From the NCBI RefSeq assembly GCF_003148475.1, contig NZ_QGGG01000005.1:186001-250000 (forward strand): a stretch of 64,000 nucleotides of DNA, given 5' to 3'. Source of the DNA: Pseudaminobacter salicylatoxidans. Its GTDB lineage: Bacteria > Pseudomonadota > Alphaproteobacteria > Rhizobiales > Rhizobiaceae. The notes beneath the pieces are model-generated. The model was given only the letters and a program-made list of their open reading frames with translations. It was not told the DNA's origin and did no database searches. The translations under genes and the position numbers were made by a program. Positions 1 to 8,658 of this stretch are shown in pieces. Positions within the stretch are counted from its first letter, which is position 1. Every line of letters starts with the position of its first letter.

Positions 1-975
1 GCGATCATGACGCTGCATTGGCCCGGACGCGCCACGCTGTTTCTCAGTCAGGCCGCGTTTGTGGCCGCCACGGCATTCAGTCTGATAGCGGAGGGATATG
101 CGGGAATCCTGATCGCAAGGTTCGTCATGGGGCTGGCCTATGCCTGCTTCTGGGCGGTCGCGGCATCCACGGCCGTTCGGCTCGTTGCCCCGGATCGTCG
201 CGCCAGGGCGTTGTCGGTCGTGGTCAGCGGTCTGACCGTCGCCATGGTTTTGGGCGGTCCCGCGGGAACTTTCATCAGCGAGTTGGCAGGCTGGCGTGGA
301 GGGTTCTGGGCCGTGGTTGCCGCGACCACCGTTGCAGCGATTGCCATCCTGCTGGTTCTGCCCGCAAGGACAGGCGGTAACATGCCGGCACCCGACACGG
401 CGGGCGAACTGAGGGCCATGAAGCGCCCCGTTCTTTGGGTGGCCTATGCCACGACGGCCGCGACGACCGCCGCCTATATGGGCACCTTCAGCTATATGGG
501 AGCCTTGCTTCTCAATGTAAGCGGGCTGCCGCTCGGCTGGCTGCCTGCGGTGCTGTCCCTGTTCGGTCTTGGCGCGTTCCTTGGGCTGTCGATCGGTGGC
601 CGCACGGCAGACCGGCATCCGTTCGCCACGCTTGGCTTGGGCATTGCCGGTCTGATCCTGGTGTCCGTGGCAATCGCGTTGTTTGCCCCGCACATGGTCG
701 TCGTCGTCGTTCTGGTTTTTCTGCTCGGCGTCGCGGGGTTCCTGCTGAACCCGGCAGTTTGGGGGGGAGTTTACGTTATCGCGCCCGACGCGCCCACTCT
801 GGCAGGGGCAACAAATTCATCGGCCTTTCAACTTGGCCTGACCGTTGCGCCGCTGCTTGCCGGCCTTCCAATCAGTTACGGCTATAATCTGGCCTCCGTC
901 GGATGGATCGGCGCCGGACTTGGTGTGCTCGCCCTGGTCCTGGCCTTCCTGGACCGGCGGATGAGCCGCGCCTGA
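1..975 (+). CDS. MFS transporter, 5'-truncated by window edge
   Basis: Secondary transporter of the major facilitator superfamily, inner membrane, probably a drug/metabolite exporter (DHA1-like). The reading frame is open from base 1, so the in-frame ATG at position 7 is probably internal. About 325 codons are visible against a usual ~390, so roughly the first two membrane helices are missing. Long hydrophobic segments alternate with short polar loops. The loop RLVAPDRRARALSVVVSG followed by GWRGGFWAV is typical of the helix 4-6 region of this family, and a second six-helix half follows after about residue 145. A homologous transporter lies at 5785-6927. The substrate cannot be read from the sequence. 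Confidence 0.85.
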   Translation, partial: AIMTLHWPGRATLFLSQAAFVAATAFSLIAEGYAGILIARFVMGLAYACFWAVAASTAVRLVAPDRRARALSVVVSGLTVAMVLGGPAGTFISELAGWRGGFWAVVAATTVAAIAILLVLPARTGGNMPAPDTAGELRAMKRPVLWVAYATTAATTAAYMGTFSYMGALLLNVSGLPLGWLPAVLSLFGLGAFLGLSIGGRTADRHPFATLGLGIAGLILVSVAIALFAPHMVVVVVLVFLLGVAGFLLNPAVWGGVYVIAPDAPTLAGATNSSAFQLGLTVAPLLAGLPISYGYNLASVGWIGAGLGVLALVLAFLDRRMSRA

Positions 976-1043
976 CGGCTGACGGCGCGGGGATATCGAT
1001 AGCAAGTTCGGCATCCCCGACTGATTAATCATCAGCCCTTCGT

Positions 1044-1286
1044 TTACTTCTGCGCTGTCTGCTTCTTATCCTGAGCAAGCACGTAGGCGACAAGCGCGTT
1101 GGCATATCCGTGGCCCAGCCCATGCTGGTCCTTCAGCCATGCGACCAGCTCCATGTGTTTCGCTTCAGGTCTGCTCCGGATCAGATCAAGCCATTCCCCG
1201 ACAGGTCGACCGTACTTCTTCTCGATGGAGGGGAAGTAAGACGCTGGGCCCTTCACGGGTTCAGCCTGGGACGATTTCTCCTGCAT
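1044..1286 (-). CDS. DUF4287 small protein
   Basis: An 80-residue soluble protein of unknown function, recognisable as the DUF4287 type by the core KKYGRPVGEWLDLI followed by KHMELVAWLKDQHGLGHG and ANALVAYVL. Related sequences occur alone or at the N-terminus of DUF5655-type proteins. The frame is open further upstream to 1460, but the ATG at 1286 is preferred: the upstream part is proline/arginine-rich low-quality sequence, and the domain starts shortly after this Met. It lies 61 nt downstream of the ArsR-rhodanese gene on the same strand and could be co-transcribed with it. No catalytic residues are evident. Confidence 0.75.
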   Translation of the reverse strand: MQEKSSQAEPVKGPASYFPSIEKKYGRPVGEWLDLIRSRPEAKHMELVAWLKDQHGLGHGYANALVAYVLAQDKKQTAQK

Positions 1287-1347
1287 GTTGCGTCTCCTCA
1301 GGTCAGGTTCGTGGTGGTGGGGAAGTTGTGAGCAGTCTCGCCGCCCC

Positions 1348-2007
1348 TCAGCTTTCGACGGCGAGCCCGGCAGCCTTCCAGTCGGGAAAACCATCCGCAA
1401 GTCGGCGAACCCGGAACCCCCGTGCTTCCAACAGGGTCGCCGCTGACGTCGAGAGAACACAGTAAGGCCCTCTACAATAAGCTATGATTTCCTGGCCTGG
1501 CGGAAGCTCAGACAATCGTCGCTCCAGTTCCGCGGTCGGGATATTGAGCGCACCAGGCAGGTGCCCGAGCGCATATTCTTCCGCTGAACGCACGTCCAGC
1601 AACGTCATCCCGCCTGTGCGGAGGCGATCCAGAAGCTCGTCGCGCGAGATCGAATCATGCCTGCCGCCGGCGTTGGCCGGATCGGCAGCCAGTTCGCGTA
1701 TCTCGACGCGCATATGCTCGGCATATCCGCGCAATGAGGCCAGCACCGTTTCGACAGGTCCGCTGCCGAGGCGGTAGAGAACCCGTTTGCCGTCGCGGCG
1801 CGTCTCTACGAACCCTGCTCGCCGCAAATGCTGAAGATGCTGCGACGTGTTGGCGATTGTCAGTCCGGTAAGTTCGGCCAGTCTTTCGACCGGCCGCTCG
1901 CCCTGGGCAATATGCTCCAGCAGCATGAGCCGATGCGCATGGCCAAGCGTACGAGCGATCTCGGCGAGGTCTGTAAACAGCTGCGTATGGATGTCAGTTT
2001 TGGTCAT
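1348..2007 (-). CDS. ArsR-family regulator fused to a rhodanese domain
   Basis: About 219 residues. The N-terminal winged helix (residues ~10-95) carries LGHAHRLMLLEHIA, the recognition helix TIANTSQHLQHLRRAGFVE and the wing RRDGKRVLYRL. The C-terminal rhodanese domain (~120-215) has LLDVRSAEEYALGHLPGALN and the active-site loop AYCRGPYC, with the first Cys as the expected persulfide carrier. Known ArsR proteins with rhodanese or thiol sensors respond to sulfide, persulfide or metalloids; here a sulfur-linked signal is inferred. ATG at 2007 is chosen. An alternative TTG at 2031 would put the start inside the perfect inverted repeat at 2023-2064. Divergent from the DUF2938 gene, its likely target. 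Confidence 0.88.
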   Translation of the reverse strand: MTKTDIHTQLFTDLAEIARTLGHAHRLMLLEHIAQGERPVERLAELTGLTIANTSQHLQHLRRAGFVETRRDGKRVLYRLGSGPVETVLASLRGYAEHMRVEIRELAADPANAGGRHDSISRDELLDRLRTGGMTLLDVRSAEEYALGHLPGALNIPTAELERRLSELPPGQEIIAYCRGPYCVLSTSAATLLEARGFRVRRLADGFPDWKAAGLAVES

Positions 2008-2022
2008 TGACAGGTTGCTATC

Positions 2023-2064
2023 ATCAGACAATCATTCAAGCAACATATTGAATGATTGTCTGAT
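2023..2064. promoter_or_regulatory. Perfect 17-bp inverted repeat, probable ArsR operator
   Basis: Arms ATCAGACAATCATTCAA (2023-2039) and its exact reverse complement (2048-2064) are separated by 8 nt. The repeat sits between the divergent ArsR-rhodanese gene and the DUF2938 gene. A symmetric AT-rich site in this position is what a dimeric ArsR repressor controlling both genes would use. The assignment to this regulator is inferred from position. Confidence 0.7.
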
Positions 2065-2094
2065 GGCTTCCGTGCCAGCAAGGAGATCCTGCGG

Positions 2095-2610
2095 ATGGGT
2101 GGTGAATTGGTGACCGGCGTCTTTGGAGCGGTTTTTATCGGAATTGGCGCGACGGCGGTTATGGATGGATGGGCGATCCTGCAGAAGCGGATTTTTGGTG
2201 TGCCGTCTCTCGACTATCGGCTGGTCGGGCGATGGATCGGCCATTTCTCCAGTGGACGCTTCAGGCATGACAGCATCGCGAAGGCGGATGAGGTGCAGGG
2301 CGAGGTCGTGATTGGTTGGGCGGCCCATTACCTGACAGGCATTGCCTTCGCCGGCCTCCTGCTCCTGATCTGGCCCGAATGGGTGCGACATCCGACGCTC
2401 TGGCCTGCTTTGCTGGTTGGCATCGGCAGCATTATCGCCCCGTTTCTCGTCATGCAGCCTTGTCTTGGGGCGGGCATCGTTGCCCGCCGCACGCCACAAC
2501 CCTGGCGCTCGCGATTTCGTAGCCTCGTTGCCCACACTTCCTTTGCGATAGGTCTCCTTGTTTCAGGTGTCCTGTTGGCGGGATGGATAACGGGCTCTGT
2601 GCAAATGTGA
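2095..2610 (+). CDS. DUF2938 integral membrane protein
   Basis: A 171-residue protein with about four to five hydrophobic helices (residues ~4-28, 80-105, 108-130, 150-168), recognised as DUF2938 by the arrangement GIGATAVMDGWAILQ, GRWIGHF and the later GWAAHYLTGIAFA. The function of the family is unknown; it is probably an inner-membrane protein. The ATG at 2095 is chosen because AAGGAG lies just upstream; an earlier TTG in the same frame falls inside the operator palindrome. Divergently paired with the ArsR-rhodanese regulator, which suggests expression under sulfur or thiol stress (inference). Confidence 0.8.
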   Translation: MGGELVTGVFGAVFIGIGATAVMDGWAILQKRIFGVPSLDYRLVGRWIGHFSSGRFRHDSIAKADEVQGEVVIGWAAHYLTGIAFAGLLLLIWPEWVRHPTLWPALLVGIGSIIAPFLVMQPCLGAGIVARRTPQPWRSRFRSLVAHTSFAIGLLVSGVLLAGWITGSVQM

Positions 2611-2699
2611 TCAATAGAAATGCGGCGGCGGCATTCAGCACAGATCGTTGATCATCAATGGGGAGAAGCCGACCTTACTCGGGTCGCGTATTCCCTTGG

Positions 2700-3240
2700 T
2701 GTCGCTCATCCAAACGCCCACTGCGCCGAGTATCTGAACTTCCGCCAAGCGCCACATTCGGCGTGGCGCAATCCAGCGGCAGCGCCCGCGTGAAGGCGCT
2801 GGAGGGAGACCTTGGCGTTCTCCTGTTCGCGCGCCATGCTCGGGGCGTCCGACTGACCGAGGCCGGACGCCACTTCATCAAGCGCGTGTGGTATCGGGAA
2901 AACCATCCCGGCATCGACGTCGAAATCACCGAGGGTACGGCCGGCGATGCGGTGATGCAGCTTCGCGCCGAACGGCTGGCCGTGGCGTTCGGCGTCGGAA
3001 GGCCCGAACTGCCACACCGCTCGATCTGAACCAACCGCTGGTGGCGGTGCTGCCGAAGGGGCATCGCCGTACAGGGCAGTCGGCAATCACATGGACCGAT
3101 CTGGCCGGCGAGACCTTCCTTGTCCGTTATGGTGGCACCGACCCGCAAGTCCACGACCATATCGTGCTGCGCCATGCCGGCCGCTGGCCAGCGCCCCCGA
3201 TCCGACTGAAGCCGCCCGCAGCCTCTCAGGAATCTGGCAC
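2700..3240 (+). pseudogene. Decayed LysR-family regulator
   Basis: Fragments of one LysR gene lie in successive frames. An initial piece reads CAEYLNFRQAPHS (about 2719-2757). After a frameshift the HTH reads FGVAQSSGSARVKALEGDL and then LFARHARGVRLTEAGRHF. It joins directly to an effector-domain piece, WYRENHPGIDVEITEGTAGD, with some 50-70 residues deleted between them. A further frameshift near 3025 leads to DLNQPLVAVLPKGHR and DLAGETFLVRYGG. No single frame gives a functional protein. The 3' end overlaps the tail of the WYL regulator on the other strand. Three lesions make loss of function clear. Confidence 0.85.
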
Positions 3241-3927
3241 GTAGCGCATGTCAGTCTGCGTTTCGCGCCATTCCCGTAGCATCGTCGCACGACGCTTTGG
3301 ATAGCGTTCTTCAAGGTTTGTGAGGACGGTTATCCTATCTGTTCGGAAGTGCCGGAAAGCCATTCTTTCCTCGCACCATCCGACGAGTATCCGAACCTTC
3401 TGAAAATAGCCCAGGGCGAAGGGCCATATGGTCCTGTCGGATTGGTTGCCTGTTACATTAACATACGTCAGGCGGAGCTTCTGCTCATTGCGGATCGCTG
3501 CCCGCGCAACCCTGAGATCGACCGTTTCGGCATCTTTGAATGTTCTTGGCCCAACAAGCAGAGCACTGCTTTCCAATTCATCTTTCAGGTTCTCCGGCAG
3601 CACCGCCGCGATTTTTGCGAGCGCATCCGACGCAGCTTTTGTCATCGGCTCATCAGCAAACTTGGACACCCACCGAAAACCGAGCATCAGAGCTTCCAGT
3701 TCGGTTTGAGAGAACATCAGGGGCGGCAACATGAAGCCCGGCCGAAGGATGTAGCCGACGCCCGGCTCGCCCTCGATGCTCGCACCCTGCGCCTGTAGTG
3801 ACGCAATATCCCGGTAGAGTGTGCGAATACTAATGCCGAGTTCGTCGGCCAGCCGTGCTCCGCTCACCGGGCGCTGATGGCGCCGGAGGGCTTGCAGGAG
3901 GGACAGCAATCGTTCAGATCGGGCCAT
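3226..3927 (-). CDS. YafY-type HTH/WYL-domain transcriptional regulator
   Basis: 233 residues. The N-terminal HTH_11 domain (residues 1-60) has RPVSGARLADELGISIRTLYRDIASLQAQG, and the proline-containing PLMFSQTELEALMLGFRWV segment is followed by a WYL domain (~140-215) with the LRLTYVNVTG strand and TIWPFALGYFQKVRILVGW. Such proteins act as dimeric DNA-binding regulators, often next to glyoxalase/VOC genes. Divergent from the VOC gene at 4001 with a symmetric CTGCCA-N5-TGGCAG site between them. The starting ATG is at 3927. Confidence 0.88.
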   Translation of the reverse strand: MARSERLLSLLQALRRHQRPVSGARLADELGISIRTLYRDIASLQAQGASIEGEPGVGYILRPGFMLPPLMFSQTELEALMLGFRWVSKFADEPMTKAASDALAKIAAVLPENLKDELESSALLVGPRTFKDAETVDLRVARAAIRNEQKLRLTYVNVTGNQSDRTIWPFALGYFQKVRILVGWCEERMAFRHFRTDRITVLTNLEERYPKRRATMLREWRETQTDMRYVPDS

Positions 3928-3935
3928 GACTCATA

Positions 3936-3952
3936 CTGCCAGTTTTTGGCAG
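3936..3952. promoter_or_regulatory. Inverted repeat CTGCCA-N5-TGGCAG, probable WYL-regulator operator
   Basis: A 17-bp dyad (arms 3936-3941 and 3947-3952) lies 9 nt upstream of the WYL regulator start and about 50 nt upstream of the VOC start. Its position between the divergent pair suggests autoregulation and control of the VOC gene. Binding is inferred. Confidence 0.55.
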
Positions 3953-4000
3953 CGGCGTCGCGTATATTCGTCCGGCAACATCGCAACAGGACGACTTTTG

Positions 4001-4384
4001 ATGGCCCTTCCAAACCTCATTCTTCTCTATGTCGAAGACCCGGCTCGGAGCAACCAGTTCTATGAAAAGCTGCTGGGTAAAGCGCCGGCAGCATCATTTC
4101 CGACCTATGTAGCCTTCGAGTTCTCCAACGGCTCGAACCTGGGCCTATGGTCCACGAAGGCGGCGAACTTTGTGTCGTCCGGAACGGGCCATCGCTTTGA
4201 GCTTGCGTTCATGGTGGACGACGACGCAGCGGTGGATCGGCTTTACGACACCTGGCGAGCCGCTGACGTGCCAATCGAGCAGGAACCGAGCGTAGCAGTC
4301 TTCGGACGCACGTTCGTTGCTCTTGATCCGGATGGACATCGCATCCGCGTTTGCACGCCTGACGACCAGGCATCGCGCGGGTGA
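4001..4384 (+). CDS. VOC (glyoxalase/bleomycin-resistance fold) family protein
   Basis: A 127-residue protein of the vicinal-oxygen-chelate superfamily. The first beta-alpha-beta module has LILLYVEDPARSNQFYEKLLG, a central FELAFMVDDDAAVDRLYDTW and a C-terminal GRTFVALDPDGHRIRVCTP, the usual ending of a glyoxalase-like fold. Members are metal-dependent lyases, dioxygenases or drug-sequestering proteins; the exact reaction is not predictable. ATG 4001 is chosen over an in-frame ATG at 3926, which would overlap the divergent regulator and its operator. Probably controlled by the neighbouring WYL regulator. Confidence 0.85.
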   Translation: MALPNLILLYVEDPARSNQFYEKLLGKAPAASFPTYVAFEFSNGSNLGLWSTKAANFVSSGTGHRFELAFMVDDDAAVDRLYDTWRAADVPIEQEPSVAVFGRTFVALDPDGHRIRVCTPDDQASRG

Positions 4385-4774
4385 GCATAACAGGGCAATT
4401 CCAGAACAGGAGGTGAGATCTCCTAGCGATAGGAATGTTGCCTGGATGTCACGCCGTTTGCCCATGACCCTGTACCCCTCTAGTTTTTCAGCGTCGAAAA
4501 AGGCTGGATCGGTTTTTTGCAGCTAACCGATGCGTATCGACCACTTAGATTTGCATGTTTTTCGAGAGTTGACGGTGTCGGGCGTGGAGATATGGTCACC
4601 TCCTGAGGTAATACGAGGCATGTGGCTTTTTTATTGCTTTGGGCCTGAGCGAATACTGGTGGAAGTTCGCGCAACATCAACCCCTGCACAGAGGTGCAGC
4701 CAGGCAGAGGTATCAGGATGCCAGGAGATGACTCTCAGAACTGGTAAGCGCAATTATCCGGGTGATCAGAGCGT
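4385..4774. other. Intergenic region, no supported gene
   Basis: 390 nt between the VOC gene and the LysR gene, with lower GC (for example around 4490-4640) than the flanks. An 82-codon frame from 4530 has no recognisable motif and no clear ribosome-binding site, so it is not called. The region may hold gene remnants or the VOC terminator; nothing definite is seen. Confidence 0.5.
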
Positions 4775-5680
4775 TTAGCTGACCTTTCCGTGCTTGGCGA
4801 GGAAATCGAGCAGCGCGCGAACACGCGAGGGCAGTCGTCCGCCCTGGCCGACATAGACGGCATGGAACGCTTCTTTCTCGCCCATGGCGAGATTATCGAG
4901 AACAGGCACCAGCCGTTTGGCGGCAATGTCCTCGCGCACGGTGAAGGCAGCAAGGCGGGCAAGGCCTGTCCCGGAAAGCGCCAGATACCGAAGACCCTCC
5001 CCATCGCTCGTCTGCACGCGGCCTGTCGCCGGTACAACGGTGGTTTTCCCGTTCTCCCGCAGTGGCCAGCCATCGACGGCGCGGGCATAGCCGAAGCCGA
5101 GGCGATTGTGCCCTTCCAGATCGGCGATGGAGCGCGGCACGCCATAGCGTTCCAGATAGGACGGTGCAGCAACGATTGTCAGCGCCGTCTCGCCAAGTTT
5201 GCGCGCGACAAGGCTGGAGCTTTTCATCGGCCCGGCCCGGACAGCTACGTCGGTGCGCTCAGCCAGAAGATCGACCACCGCATCGGTTTGCACAATATCG
5301 AGCGTGACACCGGAATGCAGCGCCAGAAACGCCGGTAATGCCGGCGCGAGGACGTGATTGAAGTAGGAGGCGCTGGTGTTGACGCGCACGCGGCCTACGG
5401 CTTGTTCGCCGACGCTGGCGATGCGCTCGGCATCGTCCAGATCGGCGAGAATTCGGGTTGCCCGTTCGTAGAAGGCGCAGCCTTCGGGCGTGAGCTGCAG
5501 GCGGCGGGTCGAGCGATTGAGCAACCTTGCGCCAAGACGCGCTTCCAGCCGTGCAATGAGCTTGCTGACCGCCGAAGGCGTCATGCGGGCTGCCCGAGCA
5601 GCGGGTGAGAATCCACCGAGCTCGACCACACGAACGAACACCTCCATCTCACCGGATCGGTTGGTTTCAAGTCGTGCCAT
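4775..5680 (-). CDS. LysR-family transcriptional regulator
   Basis: 301 residues. The N-terminal winged HTH (residues ~8-70) has FVRVVELGGFSPAARAARM followed by TPSAVSKLIARLEARLG and LLNRSTRRLQLTPEG; a periplasmic-binding-like effector domain follows (~95-295). The sequence resembles the subgroup that regulates adjacent efflux pumps or oxidoreductases. Divergent from the MFS transporter at 5785 with a 104-nt shared promoter region, so it most likely controls the MFS and aldo-keto reductase genes. The inducer is unknown. Confidence 0.9.
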   Translation of the reverse strand: MARLETNRSGEMEVFVRVVELGGFSPAARAARMTPSAVSKLIARLEARLGARLLNRSTRRLQLTPEGCAFYERATRILADLDDAERIASVGEQAVGRVRVNTSASYFNHVLAPALPAFLALHSGVTLDIVQTDAVVDLLAERTDVAVRAGPMKSSSLVARKLGETALTIVAAPSYLERYGVPRSIADLEGHNRLGFGYARAVDGWPLRENGKTTVVPATGRVQTSDGEGLRYLALSGTGLARLAAFTVREDIAAKRLVPVLDNLAMGEKEAFHAVYVGQGGRLPSRVRALLDFLAKHGKVS

Positions 5681-5784
5681 GATGAGTTGATCTCACAAGT
5701 GATATTCCCAACAGCATTCTATTTCACCCGGATCCGAGCGTCTATCTTTCACGGCATCGTTGCGAATGAAGATCGGGAAGTATC

Positions 5785-6927
5785 ATGCGTCTGGCGCTCT
5801 ATGCTCTGACAGCCGGCGCCTTTGGCATCGGCGTCACCGAATTTGCCATCATCGGCCTCCTGCTGGAGGTCAGCCGTGACCTGGGCGTTACCATCGTCGC
5901 GGCCGGGGTGTTGATTTCCGGCTATGCGCTCGGCGTCACGTTCGGCGCACCGATCCTGACTGTGCTGACCGCCCGCTGGCCACGCAAGCATGTGCTCATC
6001 GGGTTGATGGTCATTTTCTTCGTCGGCAATGCGGCCTGCGCGCTCGCGCCGACCTATGGCTGGCTGATGGCGGCGCGCGTGCTGACTGCGCTGACGCATG
6101 GCACCTTCTTCGGCGTCGGGGCGGTGGTGGCGACCAGCCTCGTTTCCGAGGACAAGCGCGCCTCTGCCATCGCCATCATGTTCACGGGCCTCACGGTCGC
6201 AACCGTGCTCGGCGTGCCCTTCGGCACATGGCTCGGCCAGCACTATGGCTGGCGCGCGACGTTCTGGGCGGTGACGCTGGTGGGACTGGTCGCGCTTGTC
6301 GTCCTCACCACGCTGGTACCGCAGGACCGATTGCGGCCGGAAGCGTCGGACTGGCGGGCTGATCTGCGCGCCATTGCCCGCCGCCCGGTATTGTTCGGCC
6401 TGCTGACGACCGTGCTCGGTTATGCCGGCGTTTTTGCCGTCTTCACCTATATCTCGCCGCTGCTGACAGAGATCAGCGGCTTTGCCGACAGCGCCGTCTC
6501 ACCGATCCTGCTGGTTTTCGGCGGCGGTCTGGTCGTGGGCAATCTGCTGGGCGGCAGGCTGGCCGACCGCAACCTGATGCGCGCCATCATCGGCACGCTG
6601 GCGGTGCTCACCGTCATCCTCGGCCTGATGTCCTTTGCCCCTGGCAACCAGATTGCAGCCATCGTCTTCACCGGCCTGCTTGGCGCGGCCGGCTTCGCCA
6701 CCGTCGCGCCCCTGCAGATGTGGGTTCTTTCCCAGGCCAAAGACGCAGGTCAGAGTCTCGCATCGAGCATCAACATCGGGGCCTTCAATCTCGGCAATGC
6801 ACTCGGCGCATGGGCGGGCGGCATTGTCATCGATGAAGGGCCGGGGCTCGCTATGGTGCCGATCACGGCGGCGCTGTTTCCCCTTCTCGCCATCATCACG
6901 GCACTGATCGCCGTGCGGACGAGCTGA
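5785..6927 (+). CDS. MFS transporter, AraJ/YdhP-like (DHA1)
   Basis: 380 residues with twelve predicted membrane helices, matching the usual family length. Motif A appears in the helix 2-3 loop as APILTVLTARWPRKHVLI, and the helix 4-5 region reads RVLTALTHGTFFGVGAVVA, characteristic of AraJ-like sugar/drug efflux permeases. Inner membrane, proton-coupled export expected. GGGAAG precedes the ATG. The aldo-keto reductase begins 51 nt downstream on the same strand, so the two probably form an operon under the divergent LysR regulator. Export of a reduced aldehyde or ketone product is a reasonable but unproven idea. Confidence 0.9.
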   Translation: MRLALYALTAGAFGIGVTEFAIIGLLLEVSRDLGVTIVAAGVLISGYALGVTFGAPILTVLTARWPRKHVLIGLMVIFFVGNAACALAPTYGWLMAARVLTALTHGTFFGVGAVVATSLVSEDKRASAIAIMFTGLTVATVLGVPFGTWLGQHYGWRATFWAVTLVGLVALVVLTTLVPQDRLRPEASDWRADLRAIARRPVLFGLLTTVLGYAGVFAVFTYISPLLTEISGFADSAVSPILLVFGGGLVVGNLLGGRLADRNLMRAIIGTLAVLTVILGLMSFAPGNQIAAIVFTGLLGAAGFATVAPLQMWVLSQAKDAGQSLASSINIGAFNLGNALGAWAGGIVIDEGPGLAMVPITAALFPLLAIITALIAVRTS

Positions 6928-6977
6928 AACACCACCCTCACGCCCTCATGCAATCCCGTTCACTAAGGAGCATTTTC

Positions 6978-8015
6978 ATGGACTATCGACCCCTCGGAAA
7001 ATCCGGCCTCAAGGCGCCGGTTCTCAGCTTCGGTGCCGGCACCTTCGGCGGTTCCGGACCGCTGTTCAGCAATTGGGGTCAGTCCGATGCAGTCGAGGCC
7101 CGTCGCCTCGTGGACATATGCCTGGAGGCCGGCGTCAATCTGTTCGACACGGCAGACGTCTATTCGGACGGTGCTTCCGAGGAAGTGCTGGGCGAAGCGA
7201 TCAAGGGACGGCGCGACACAGTGCTGATCTCGACCAAGACCAGCCTGCCGATGGGCGACGGCCCCAATGATGCGGGTTCCTCGCGCTTCCGGCTGATCCG
7301 GGCCGTCGAGGATGCGCTGCGCCGTCTCCAGACCAACTATATCGACCTGCTGCAACTCCATGCCTTCGACGCCGGCACGCCGGTCGAGGAAGTGCTTTCG
7401 ACGCTCGATACCCTCGTTCGCACCGGAAAGGTCCGCTATGTGGGCGTCTCCAACTTCTCGGGCTGGCAGATCATGAAATCGCTGGCTGTCGCTGACCGTT
7501 ACGGCTGGCCGCGCTATGTCGCCAATCAGGTCTATTACTCGCTGGTCGGGCGCGACTATGAATGGGATCTGATGCAGCTGGGCGAGGATCAGGGCCTTGG
7601 CGCGATGGTCTGGAGTCCGCTCGGCTGGGGCCGGCTGACCGGCAAAATCCGGCGCGGTGCACCGCTGCCCGAAGGCAGCCGCCTGCACGAAACCGCCAGC
7701 TTCGGCCCGCCGGTGGACGACGAACACCTCTATCGTGTTGTCGATGCGCTCGACGCCGTGGCGAAGGAAACCGGCAAGACGATCCCACAGATCGCGCTCA
7801 ACTGGCTGCTGCAACGCCCGACCGTTTCCTCGGTCATCGTCGGCGCGCGAAATGAGGAACAACTGCGCCAGAACCTTGGTGCTGTCGGCTGGAGCCTCAC
7901 ATCCGATCAGGTCGCAAAGCTGGACGAGGCCAGCACCGTCACCGCACCCTATCCCCATTTCCCTTATCGCCGGCAGGAGGGCTTTGCGCGGCTAAACCCG
8001 CCGCTGGCAGGTTAA
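6978..8015 (+). CDS. Aldo/keto reductase
   Basis: 345-residue NADPH-dependent oxidoreductase of the AKR superfamily, cytoplasmic. The catalytic tetrad is visible: Asp and Tyr in NLFDTADVYSDGASE (~residues 47-61), Lys in LISTKTSL (~82) and His in LLQLHAFD (~128). The NADPH-binding C-terminal segment includes SSVIVGARNEEQLRQNL. ATG 6978 follows AAGGAG; an earlier in-frame ATG at 6948 overlaps poorly conserved sequence and is rejected. Probably co-transcribed with the upstream MFS gene. The substrate is unknown; carbonyl detoxification is the usual role of such isolated AKRs. Confidence 0.92.
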   Translation: MDYRPLGKSGLKAPVLSFGAGTFGGSGPLFSNWGQSDAVEARRLVDICLEAGVNLFDTADVYSDGASEEVLGEAIKGRRDTVLISTKTSLPMGDGPNDAGSSRFRLIRAVEDALRRLQTNYIDLLQLHAFDAGTPVEEVLSTLDTLVRTGKVRYVGVSNFSGWQIMKSLAVADRYGWPRYVANQVYYSLVGRDYEWDLMQLGEDQGLGAMVWSPLGWGRLTGKIRRGAPLPEGSRLHETASFGPPVDDEHLYRVVDALDAVAKETGKTIPQIALNWLLQRPTVSSVIVGARNEEQLRQNLGAVGWSLTSDQVAKLDEASTVTAPYPHFPYRRQEGFARLNPPLAG

Positions 8016-8027
8016 ACTGCTCTCAAG

Positions 8028-8645
8028 CTAAGGGATATTGCGGTCAATTTCCCATGCGGAAAGGAGCTTTCCGGCATGTCTGGCCAGATTTGTCAGGCGC
8101 TCCTTTTCCAGACCGTCCCGCGCCGCCTGGGCAAGCCCCTGCAGGAGGACTGCACAGAGGTCGGACAGTTCCTGAACAGGCGTGTCATTCCGAAGCCTGC
8201 CATTACGGATGTCCCCACTCAGCCGTTCCGAAATCTGTTGCGAGCGTTGCTGTCGCAGACACAGCAAGGTCTGTGCCATTTCCTGACTTTGCGGCGCATT
8301 GCTGGCGACGGAACTGACCATGAAACACCCGCCAGGTGTGTCTGAGCGTGTAAACAATTCCACAGCGGCATTGAACATTGCTTCAATGCCGCTGGCTGCA
8401 TCCACCGTGGCGTTCAGTGCCCGGAGCAGGCTATGCGCATAGGCGGTCTCGTAATGTTGCACCGCTTCGGCGAACAATGCCTCTTTCGATCCGAATGCGG
8501 CATAGATGCTTGGTGAATTGATGCCCATCGCCTCGACAAGATCATTCATCGAGTTAGCTTCAAAGCCGTTGCGCCAGAACGCCATCAGCGCACGGTCCAG
8601 TGCCTGCGTACGGTCAAAAGTTCTTGGGCGTCCTCTTGTGGCCAT
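8028..8645 (-). CDS. TetR-family transcriptional regulator
   Basis: 205 residues. The N-terminal HTH (residues ~8-55) reads FDRTQALDRALMAFWRNGF, then NDLVEAMGINSPSIYAAFGS with the family's invariant KEALF. The C-terminal ligand-binding half has LFTRSDTPGGCFM and resembles the AcrR/TetR_C_16 group. Divergent from the SDR gene at 8742; the intervening 96 nt contain mirrored TGTGTCG/CGACACA half-sites. It probably represses the SDR gene and itself; the ligand is unknown. Confidence 0.9.
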   Translation of the reverse strand: MATRGRPRTFDRTQALDRALMAFWRNGFEANSMNDLVEAMGINSPSIYAAFGSKEALFAEAVQHYETAYAHSLLRALNATVDAASGIEAMFNAAVELFTRSDTPGGCFMVSSVASNAPQSQEMAQTLLCLRQQRSQQISERLSGDIRNGRLRNDTPVQELSDLCAVLLQGLAQAARDGLEKERLTNLARHAGKLLSAWEIDRNIP

Positions 8646-8658
8646 ATCATCCTCATTC

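Noticed and set aside
4530-4778. 82-codon plus-strand frame in the VOC/LysR gap
   Set aside because: No ribosome-binding site, no recognisable motif, and it overlaps the 3' end of the LysR gene.
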